64,000 nt of DNA, from contig NZ_CP098039.1 of the NCBI RefSeq assembly GCF_023650955.1, positions 1,364,001 to 1,428,000 of the forward strand. Reading direction: 5' to 3'. Position numbers and translations under genes: made by a program. The notes under the pieces are model-generated. The model ran no database searches. It worked only from the letters and a program-made list of their open reading frames with translations, and was not told the origin of the DNA. Shown piece by piece: positions 17,786-26,200 of this stretch; within the stretch, counting starts at the first letter, position 1, and each line of letters begins with the position of its first letter. Source of the stretch: Thermosynechococcus sp. HN-54. GTDB lineage: Bacteria > Cyanobacteriota > Cyanobacteriia > Thermosynechococcales > Thermosynechococcaceae.

Positions 17786-18829
17786 ATGTCTATGTCCTCC
17801 ACGCCACTTCTGCCAACCTTCTCCATCATCTTGGAAACTGAGAACTTGGCGAATGCAGATATGGCTGGACTTCACCGTGCCCTCCAGTCCCTTGCTAGTC
17901 AAGATTTACCCCCCACTGTTGCCAATGAAGTCCTGCTCTTGGAAACAGGGGATGCTCCCCAAGCGTATCTTGCGCAACTGGCCGATGCCTACCCTTGGCT
18001 GACGTTTTGTGCCGTGCCTAAGGAGCTGAGCTATTACGAGGTGAAGATGTGGGCAGCGAAGAAAGCAACAGGTGAGGTGATTGTGTATTGTGATTCGGAC
18101 TGTTGCTATGAGCGCAGTTGGTTGCGCAGGATGGTGACGAGCTTTACAGCCGATGAACAGATTCGAGTGGTGGCTGGGGAAACGGCCATCCGCGGGGCTG
18201 GTATTTACCGCACAGCCATGGCACTGACTTACATTTTTCCGCAGTACAGTGGGGGACAACGAATGGAACCTGCGGCGGGCTACTTTTTGAATAATGTGGC
18301 TTTTCGCCGTCAGTTTTTGCTAGATCATCCAATTCCCACTGAATTACCCCTCTACCGTGGCAACTGTGTCATTCATGCCTACACACTGCTGCAACAAGGG
18401 GAGTGTATTTGGTGCCAACCCCAAGCCCGTGCGAGTCACGCTCCCCCCAATGGCCTCTCCCACTTTTACTGGCGATTTTTGCTCATTGGCCACGATTACT
18501 ATTGGCAGCAGCGCCTGTTAGGCAAGCTCTCTCAACGGCTAAGGGGGCAAGATCATCAGGGTTGGCGGGGCAAGTTCAGGATTTTTGGTCAACGGTTGCG
18601 ACAGATGGTTCGCCATGATCCAAGACACATATTTTTTCTTCCGTTGGCGTTACCCATCATTCTCGTTTCTGTGCTGCTAATTCTGATTGGCTACCAACTG
18701 ACGACTCTCAAGCCCCACTATCTGCTAAAGGCCTACGAACGAATCCTTGGGAAACCCGAACTTAAGCATAGCAATAGCGATCGCGCCCTCCCTGCTTGGC
18801 GAGATAGAGCTGCTGATCGGCAAGGCTAA
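17786..18829 (+). CDS. Family 2 glycosyltransferase, membrane associated
   Basis: About 347 residues from ATG 17786; an in-frame ATG at 17792 and a TTG at 17756 are alternatives. A GT-A fold domain opens with LLPTFSIILETENLANAD and has the DxD-type metal motif VIVYCDSDCCYE. A C-terminal hydrophobic helix (FFLPLALPIILVSVLLILI) and a positively charged stretch before it suggest membrane attachment. It probably transfers a sugar onto a lipid carrier or surface polysaccharide; donor and acceptor cannot be told. The last 68 bases overlap the opposing diguanylate cyclase gene. Confidence 0.82.
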   Translation: MSMSSTPLLPTFSIILETENLANADMAGLHRALQSLASQDLPPTVANEVLLLETGDAPQAYLAQLADAYPWLTFCAVPKELSYYEVKMWAAKKATGEVIVYCDSDCCYERSWLRRMVTSFTADEQIRVVAGETAIRGAGIYRTAMALTYIFPQYSGGQRMEPAAGYFLNNVAFRRQFLLDHPIPTELPLYRGNCVIHAYTLLQQGECIWCQPQARASHAPPNGLSHFYWRFLLIGHDYYWQQRLLGKLSQRLRGQDHQGWRGKFRIFGQRLRQMVRHDPRHIFFLPLALPIILVSVLLILIGYQLTTLKPHYLLKAYERILGKPELKHSNSDRALPAWRDRAADRQG

Positions 18830-21404
18830 GGAAGTTGTTCACTGGTTGCCCTACTTGGGGCTGCAAACTGGCAATGCCTATACTGAGGGTGACACGATCG
18901 CTCACTGATGAAGCTGGATGGGGAATCTTCAGGGAATGCAGGAGCCGTCGAATTCGCTCAGTGACACAAATACTGCCGACCAGATCCGTGTTTGGCAAGA
19001 TGAGGGCAAATTCCTCACCCCCATAACGAGCAGCCAGATCGCCAGGGCGGCGCGCCGCTTGGGTTAAAACTTGGGCGATCGCTACAAGGCAATCATCCCC
19101 CGCTTGGTGCCTCCAGTGGTCATTGAAGTTCTTAAAGAAATCCACATCACAGAGAATTAGGGAAATGGGAGTTCCTTCTCGCTGCGCTAACTGCCACTGC
19201 TGCTGCAAATACTGGTCAAAATAGCGCCGATTGGCAATTTGAGTGAGGCCATCAATGGTGGCAAGGCGCGAGAGTTCGGCATTGGCCAACTGGAGAGAGT
19301 CATACAAGGTCGTCTGCTGAATGGTAATGGCCAGTTGATCTGTGAGGGAGAGAATCAGTTGTTTTTCCTCAGCAGTCCATCCCGTGGAATTGTGGAGGCG
19401 CTGGCAGGAAAAGGCACCCCAAGTCCCCTGACTGATGCGAATGGGAGCAATCAACCAGCCGCCACCCAGCACCCTAGCAATTGAACGGTTAATCTCATCA
19501 TGAGGAGGCAGCTCATGCAAAGGAGGTATCTCAGCCATCTTGCCTTGGTGTAAGGTTGGTGCAATCGGGTTATGTGTGTCGGGAATTGTCAGTCCCACAC
19601 TCGGTACCAGAGGTGTTGTGTTGAAAGACTCTACTAGGGGAATCCAGTACCGCTGTTCTTGTTCGTACTTGACAACCACTGCGCGATCCACCCGCAGGAT
19701 TCGACATCCCTGCTGCACGGCTTGGGCAAATACCTGATCTAAGTTAGCGGCCTCGCGAATTCCCTGAATGAGGTAATTGAGGTCGCGCTGGCGAGTGGCT
19801 TGATCTTGGAGGTAGGACTCATAACGTTTGCGATCGCTAATGTCGCTAAAGGTGAGAATTACCTGCTCAATGCTCCCCGTTGCCGTTACTTCTGGATCAG
19901 CAGTCACTTGCAGCCAGAGCCGCTGTTGGGTTTGTTGATTGAGAATGCCCATTACTCCTTGTACCCGCCGCTTTTGAGCAATGGCAATCATCAGGGGAAA
20001 GGCTGCTGGCGGCATTGGCTTGCCGGCGTCATTCAGGGCATCCCAAGCCATCTCAGTCGGTTTTTGACCCATCATCTCTTGCGCGTTGACCCCCAGTAAC
20101 TCACAGCCGCGGGGATTAATAACCTGCACTCGGAGGTCAGCAGAGATTAACATCACCCCCACGTCCAAATCATGGATGAGATTGCGAAAGAGGGCTTCCC
20201 GTCGGCTGAGTTCTTTGGCGATCGCCACTTGAGTCTCTTCAAAACGCTTGATTTGAGTAATATCGCGGATGACGCAGAGGACTTGATCTTTGCCTTTGTA
20301 GCGCAACCGTCTGGCAAAGATATCTACATCAATGATCTGGCCATCCCTACAGCGATGCTTGCTGACACTGTGCCAAGTGTGCTGATGCCGAATCGTGTCT
20401 AGAAATTCCTGAAATTGATCGCGGTAGTCGGGGTGCAGAAAATCCTCAGCTCGAAGTTCAAGGCATTCACTGCGACTGTAACCATAGATGTCACAGATGG
20501 CATCGTTGACCTCAACGATCTGTAGGTTTTCAGTGTCATAGATGACTAGACCATCGGCCACGGACTCGAAAACACTGCGATATAGAGCCTCGCGCTCATT
20601 CAGTTCAGCAAGGGCACGCTTGCGATCGCTGATATCGGTACAGACAACCACACAGCCAACAATTGCTTCCTCCCCATCCAGTAGGGGAAAAAGGTGGCTC
20701 AGCATATCACAGGGGGCATCGGTGCGGCAACGCAGCAGAATTTCCTCGTCGTTAATGGTTTCTCCCGCCAAGACGCGGTCAATCAGTGCTTCCACCCGAG
20801 TCACTGATTCTTGGGGATGGAGCAGTGCCGAAAATGGCATACCGGGAACCACTTGAGCCGCGGCTAGCGTCTTCAAGCCAACCCAATTACTGGTTAAAAG
20901 CGTTTTGTCGCGATTGAGGGTCAAAATGATGACAGGGCAATTGTTCACTAACTGCTCGTAGCGGTTGTGCTCGCGCTCAAGAGCCAATTGGAGTTGCCGT
21001 TGGGGGGTAATGTCTTCAATGAGGGCAATGAGGAGCTGGGGGTCGCCCTTGGCAGTGCGCACACAAGAGAGGGTTAAATTTCCCCAGACTATTTGGCCGT
21101 TTTTGTGGCGGTAACGTTTGACAATGCGATAGGTATTGCGCCGTCCTTGTTGACATTGTTCGATCAGGGCAGCCTCCTCAGGCCAATCTTCAGCAAACGT
21201 CAGATCGTGGGCAGTGAGGCTTGCCAGTTCAGCAGCAGTGTAACCAATGAATTGACAAAAAAAGGGGTTGCAATAGGTGAGGCGATAGTGGTTGGCAGGA
21301 CTGGTGATAACAATTCCTATCTGAGCGTTTTCAAAAACAGCACGCCAGCGATATTCACTTTCTCTGAGAGCCTGTTTTGCTCGAAGTCGCTCCATTTCAT
21401 CCAC
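18762..21404 (-). CDS. Multi-PAS, GAF, GGDEF diguanylate cyclase
   Basis: 880 residues. Four PAS/PAC units (about 10-540; for example GIVITSPANHYRLTYCNPFF and GLVIYDTENLQIVEVNDAIC), then a GAF domain (about 550-705), then GGDEF (about 720-880). The active-site loop is GGEEF in ARYGGEEFALILPN, and an inhibitory-site RxxD (RPGD) lies five residues before it, so cyclase activity with product inhibition is expected. The metal-binding Asp is in LCDVDFFKNFND. No EAL or HD-GYP domain follows and there is no membrane segment. One PAS or the GAF domain may sense light or redox; no bilin-binding Cys motif is obvious. Confidence 0.9.
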   Translation of the reverse strand: MDEMERLRAKQALRESEYRWRAVFENAQIGIVITSPANHYRLTYCNPFFCQFIGYTAAELASLTAHDLTFAEDWPEEAALIEQCQQGRRNTYRIVKRYRHKNGQIVWGNLTLSCVRTAKGDPQLLIALIEDITPQRQLQLALEREHNRYEQLVNNCPVIILTLNRDKTLLTSNWVGLKTLAAAQVVPGMPFSALLHPQESVTRVEALIDRVLAGETINDEEILLRCRTDAPCDMLSHLFPLLDGEEAIVGCVVVCTDISDRKRALAELNEREALYRSVFESVADGLVIYDTENLQIVEVNDAICDIYGYSRSECLELRAEDFLHPDYRDQFQEFLDTIRHQHTWHSVSKHRCRDGQIIDVDIFARRLRYKGKDQVLCVIRDITQIKRFEETQVAIAKELSRREALFRNLIHDLDVGVMLISADLRVQVINPRGCELLGVNAQEMMGQKPTEMAWDALNDAGKPMPPAAFPLMIAIAQKRRVQGVMGILNQQTQQRLWLQVTADPEVTATGSIEQVILTFSDISDRKRYESYLQDQATRQRDLNYLIQGIREAANLDQVFAQAVQQGCRILRVDRAVVVKYEQEQRYWIPLVESFNTTPLVPSVGLTIPDTHNPIAPTLHQGKMAEIPPLHELPPHDEINRSIARVLGGGWLIAPIRISQGTWGAFSCQRLHNSTGWTAEEKQLILSLTDQLAITIQQTTLYDSLQLANAELSRLATIDGLTQIANRRYFDQYLQQQWQLAQREGTPISLILCDVDFFKNFNDHWRHQAGDDCLVAIAQVLTQAARRPGDLAARYGGEEFALILPNTDLVGSICVTERIRRLLHSLKIPHPASSVSDRVTLSIGIASLQPQVGQPVNNFLSLADQQLYLAKQGGRDRYCYA

Positions 21405-21865
21405 AATCCTGCCCTCATTGTCATAGGCTGAACCCGTGATATCCTCCTACTCATGTCATGAACCTAATCCTCTGTCCCATCGATGTAGGAGCCTGTCCTG
21501 TCTCCTGTGGTGATGAATAGGGCTGGTCAAGGAAGACGGCTGCGAGTTCATGGCTAGGCGGCAGGAGTGTGAGGGAACAAGGAACATCGTATTGGAACCG
21601 TACTTAGAAATGGCTAAACTCGCGATCGCAAGCTGTCTTTAGAAGAATCGAGGAGACCAATTCTTCAGTAGCTTGCCTCCTGCGGTCATGCCACAAGAAA
21701 ACATCTGGGGCTTCTTTTCTACTCCTATGCTATCGCTTGGCTGAGGAAACAGTCTTGGATTTCAGGTCTGCTTTTGCATAGGTGGGGCGCTTGTTCAGAA
21801 CTGATGATTGGCTCAACACTAAACATGACCTTTTCTGATTGTTCGATTGCCGAGGAGTGGGGCAC
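21405..21865. other. 461-base gene-poor region with a long imperfect hairpin
   Basis: No convincing coding frame. The clearest structure is a two-part stem: GCAAGC (21628-21633) with GCTTGC (21671-21676) outside, and GAAGAAT (21642-21648) with ATTCTTC (21660-21666) inside, separated by unequal internal loops. A GCGATCGC octamer overlaps its left base. A 18-codon ORF (ATG 21688, MPQENIWGFF) follows. It may be a small RNA or the remains of an old element; no IS ends or transposase fragment were recognised. Confidence 0.35.
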
Positions 21866-22093
21866 ATGCCAGTCTTGCCAACCATGGAAACCGTTGATAC
21901 TCCCCTATTAGCTGCTGCTCAATCCATCTATAATCTCTACCAGCAGGTTCATGGGGTCAAAACGGTGCCTGCGGGTGTCGTTGTCAATCGGCAAACCCTG
22001 CGGGGCTATGTGCTGTTTACGAGCCAGCCTGTGCTGCTACCCCAAGAATCCTTTATTCCTTATGATCATTTGCCAGAAGTAACACGCCTATAA
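21866..22093 (+). CDS. Small hypothetical protein upstream of pilD
   Basis: 75 residues from ATG 21866, chosen over 21839 because GAGGAG sits 8 bases upstream. It starts MPVLPTMETVDTPLLAAA and contains a predicted helix (AAQSIYNLYQQVHG) followed by short strands (VPAGVVVNRQTLRGYVLF). There are no Cys pairs, signal peptide or membrane helix. Family not recognised. It precedes pilD by 14 bases on the same strand and is probably co-transcribed with it. Confidence 0.65.
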   Translation: MPVLPTMETVDTPLLAAAQSIYNLYQQVHGVKTVPAGVVVNRQTLRGYVLFTSQPVLLPQESFIPYDHLPEVTRL

Positions 22094-22107
22094 CTGCACT
22101 GACCTTT

Positions 22108-22899
22108 TTGACCTTTACTAGCTACTGCCTTGTCTTTGGCTTAGGAGCGGCGGTCGGGAGTTTTCTCAATGTCGTGATCTACCGTGTACCAAGCGGGCGA
22201 TCGCTCCTGTTTCCGCCATCCCGTTGTCCGCTGTGCTTAACAACTCTACGCCCTTGGGACAATATCCCGATTTTCGGCTGGCTGCTGCTGCGGGGGCAAT
22301 GTCGCTACTGCCATGCACCGATTTCTTGGCGCTATCCCGCCATTGAACTGTTGACGGGGCTGCTGTATGTCCTCATCTTTGCCGTGAGTGGTTGGCAGGG
22401 GGAAACCCTTGCACTGTGGCTATTGAGTGCATGGCTCTTGGCGTTGGCCTTGATTGATCTAGACACAATGACGCTGCCCCATCCCCTGACAAAGTGGGGG
22501 TTGATTCTCGGCTTGCTCGTGAGAGGGTTAACGACGGGTCTAGGCGGACTCACCGAGGGCATCATTGCCGCGGTGATTGGCATTTGGCTTTTTGATCTGA
22601 TCCGCTGGGGGGGGGCGATCGCCCTTGGTCAGGAGGTCATGGGGGGAGGGGATAGCAAATTAGCAGCGATGATCGGGGCTTGGTTAGGTTGGCAGGGATT
22701 GCTCGTGACCTTTTTCTTGGCCTGTGCCCTCGGTGGCCTGATGGGTGGACTGGGGATTGCCCTCGGTTGGATTCAGCGGCGGCAGCCAATTCCCTTTGGC
22801 CCTTTTTTGGCCGTGGCGGCTATTGTCAGTGGTCTCTTTGGCCGCCAATTGATTCATCTTTACCTTGAAACCTTTTTGCCGGGTGTGTTTGTTCCCTAA
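22108..22899 (+). CDS. pilD: Type IV prepilin peptidase / N-methyltransferase
   Basis: 263-residue polytopic A24 aspartic protease that cleaves the leader of type IV pilins and methylates the new N-terminus, needed for motility and DNA uptake. It opens GAAVGSFLNVVIYRVP, then carries the cytoplasmic zinc-type CPLC ... CRYC pair typical of full-length bifunctional enzymes. The two catalytic Asp lie in LALIDLDTMTLP and GGGDSKLAAMIG (G-x-G-D). At least seven hydrophobic segments. The start is probably TTG at 22108; no ATG is in frame before the conserved region. The other pil genes are not in this window. Confidence 0.95.
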   Translation: MTFTSYCLVFGLGAAVGSFLNVVIYRVPSGRSLLFPPSRCPLCLTTLRPWDNIPIFGWLLLRGQCRYCHAPISWRYPAIELLTGLLYVLIFAVSGWQGETLALWLLSAWLLALALIDLDTMTLPHPLTKWGLILGLLVRGLTTGLGGLTEGIIAAVIGIWLFDLIRWGGAIALGQEVMGGGDSKLAAMIGAWLGWQGLLVTFFLACALGGLMGGLGIALGWIQRRQPIPFGPFLAVAAIVSGLFGRQLIHLYLETFLPGVFVP

Positions 22900-22909
22900 G
22901 CTGGATTCA

Positions 22910-23095
22910 CTAAAGACAACAACACAACATCAGCCCAGCCAAAATTGCCCCTAGAGGCGCCAAAATTTCCTGAGCAACGCCTTCTGTAGTCCGTGGAATG
23001 CCAACTTGTAATCTCTGTGTCAAGGCTATAACTTCTAGGAGCATCAGCTGCTGATCTCGCGATCGCCGGGGATCAAGAATAGCACCGCCTAGCAT
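22910..23095 (-). CDS. Possible small hypothetical protein
   Basis: A 61-residue frame from ATG 23095 (MLGGAILDPRRSRDQQ) ending AGLMLCCCL, with a helical middle and a hydrophobic C-terminus. A TATAGA-like box lies about 12 bases upstream on this strand, but no clear ribosome site is visible. It lies between pilD and the CHAT gene, antisense to the latter's leader. It may be a chance frame; no family recognised. Confidence 0.3.
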   Translation of the reverse strand: MLGGAILDPRRSRDQQLMLLEVIALTQRLQVGIPRTTEGVAQEILAPLGAILAGLMLCCCL

Positions 23096-23215
23096 TTTGG
23101 AAGTTTGACCAGCGTATCTATAATGGTTACAACCTACTTCCATAACAGCCTCTGGACTCCCCCCACAAGAGTTGCCAGTGGCAAGGCTCAATCAATCCTT
23201 CTAGAGGCTGGTGCT

Positions 23216-26200
23216 ATGAAACCCCTACAGCAGTGGCTATTTTCCATCACCTTGGTCTGTTGGGGGCTGTTGAGTGGCAACGTTTACAGCCAAATCACAC
23301 CAGCAACTCATGGAACTGGAACCACCGTCATCCAAAATGGCCAACAAATTGATATTGATGGGGGTCAGCTATCGGGGAATGGTCAAAATCTTTTTCACCT
23401 CTTTCGAGACTTCAATGTTGGTAACGGCCAAATTGCCAACTTTCTCTCTAACCCGCAAATTCGCAACATTCTCGCGGGTGTCAATGGTGGTAACGCTAGC
23501 TATATCAATGGTTTGATTCAAATCACGGGTGGCAACAGCAATCTTTATCTGCTCAACCCCGCAGGAATTGTTTTTGGCCCCAATGCTCGCTTGAATCTCC
23601 CGGCGGCATTCCACGCTTCCACAGCTCAACGGGTACTTTTTGAAGGTGGTGTTTTTGATGTTAACGGCCAGAACCTCTATCCATCCCTCAATGGTCACCC
23701 CACTGGCTTTGAATTCCTGAGTAAAGGGCTGATCATTAATGAAGGTGAGCTGAGAGTCCGCAGCGGTCAAACCCTGAGCCTCATGGCGCACCAAGTGATC
23801 AATACGGGTACGCTTTCAGCCCCCGCAGGCCATATCCAAATTGCAGCCGTACCTGAAACAGGAATGGTGCGGGTCTCCCAAGCGGGAATGCTCCTTAGCC
23901 TTGAAATTCCTCAGGATCGACTGCCACCCCATGGGGCGATCGCTGCCGTGGACTTACCCAGCTTACTGACAGGACAGAGTTCACAACCGGTCAACAGCGT
24001 CATTCGAAATTCCGACGGCACGATTCGCCTTGTCCATGATCCCAGCAAAATCCCCCTCACGACACCTACCGCAGTTATCAGTGGCAACCTTTCTGTGGGT
24101 AATCCCACAGGTATCGGCGGCCAAATCACGATCAGCGGTCAAAATATCGCCCTCATCAATGCCAACTTAACTGCCTCCGGTTCACTGGGGGGTGGCACGA
24201 TTCTCTTGGGGGGCGATTACCGAGGGGGAACAACAGGCACCAATCGGCTAGATAGTAGTTTCAATGCCCAGAACCTCTTTATCAGCAGTGGCAGTGTGAT
24301 TGCAGCAGATGCCCTGAATCAGGGAAATGGCGGCACCGTCATTGTCTGGGCAGACAACAGCACCCAATTTGCCGGCACCATCACTGCACGGGGGGGGCAA
24401 CTTAGCGGCAATGGTGGCTTTGTTGAGACTTCTGGACGAGAACTGCTCAGTGTTCAGGGAACAGTTGATGCCAGTACAGTTAATGGCCAGCCCGGTATAT
24501 GGCTCCTTGATCCACGAAATGTCATCATTTCTACCACCCCTACGAATGGTGGGAGTTTTTCTGGGGGTAATCCCGATGTCTTTACTCCCACCACTGATGA
24601 CGCTTTTGTTGAAAATACCGCCATTGAAGCTGCTCTTAACCTCGGCACTAGCGTGACAATTACCACAGGTGAGACCGGTACACAAGCTGGCAACATTTCT
24701 GTTTTTGCTCCCATCACAAAGACAACTGGTGGCGATGCCTCCCTAACATTCCAAGCCGCAAATGACATTCTTGTTTCCTATGACATTAGATCTGAGGCAG
24801 GCCGACTGAATCTCATTTTCCATGCAGATGCCGATAACAGCGGTGCAGGAGCAATTAGATTAGACTCAGCTGCACTCATTTCCAATGGCGGCAATATTAT
24901 CTTGGGCGGTGGCTCTAATCCCTTTACAAGTCCAGCGATTGGTGTAAACACTCCCGGTGTCAATATCAACAACTCTACCCTCAATGCAGAGGGCGGTAAC
25001 ATTAGGATTCATGGTCGCGGTGCAGCAACCGATGGCCAACTAGGGGTGTTCATGAGTGAGAGTTCAATTCTCACCTCAGGTTCTGGAGAGATCACCATTT
25101 TAGGAACGGGTGGCTCCAGCGTTTACAGCGCCATTGACGGTATTTCAATTCAGAATTCCTCAATCAGCGCCGAGGCTGGCAATCTTACCTTAACGGGTAC
25201 CGGTGGCAACGGCCTTGAAGTATTTTCTAACGTTGGCATCAGTCTTGAAGAGTCGGGAATTCAAACCACGACTGGGAATATTACCCTTACAGGTACTGGT
25301 GGTACGGGCTTTGCCTACAACCAAGAAGGTATTCTGAGTAGCTTCACAAGCATTACCAGTCAAAGCGGCGATATCATCCTTAGAGGCACAGGGGGGCAAT
25401 CCGCTGCTGGTCTTCTTTTTAGGGCAGCAACTGACACAGACTACCCTGCTCAGGTGAGAACGGCTGGGAATGGGAATATCCTCATTGAAGGTCGCGGCAC
25501 GAATGGTAGTTCGGGTCTAGTCATGGAAATTTCTGACCTCCTCACCGTTGCTGTCCATAATGGTGTGCTGACACTGGCAGCCCAAGGGGGCATTGAGCTT
25601 TTTGGTGACTCCACCTCTTTGCTAGATATAGATAGCACAGGGTCAGGCCGCCTTGTTTTTCGACCCATTGATGCCAACACTCCTGTTGGTGTTGGTGATG
25701 GTGCAGCAGGTAACTTAATCGTTGATCAGTTTCTCCTCAATCAAATCACAGGTGGATTTTCTTTAGTGACCATTGGTCACCCTAGTGGTACTGGTCTCCT
25801 TGATGTTCGCCCCTTTAGCCTCAACTACAATCTTGCCCTACAAACACCCGGCGTAAGTTCCCTAGGTATTCAGTTCAATGGCTCTGGAACAACTGACCTC
25901 AATGGTCGCAATCTCACGCTTATTAGCGGTGGCGGGGTTGCTCAGGGCAGTCACGCCATTTCAGCAGCAACTCTTCAACTGCTTGGACAGGGCATTGTCA
26001 TACTAAGTAATTCCAACAACCAGTTTCAGGCGCTCTCAGGGAATGTTACTGGCAATGTAAATCTCAACAACCAAGGCAACCTGACCATTAGTAGCTTTAG
26101 CAACGGTGTCAATGGTCTCACTACTGGCATCAACACCAATGGCAATACTTTAATTCTCAACCTAGGCAGTGGTAACTTAACACAAAGTGCACCGATTCGA

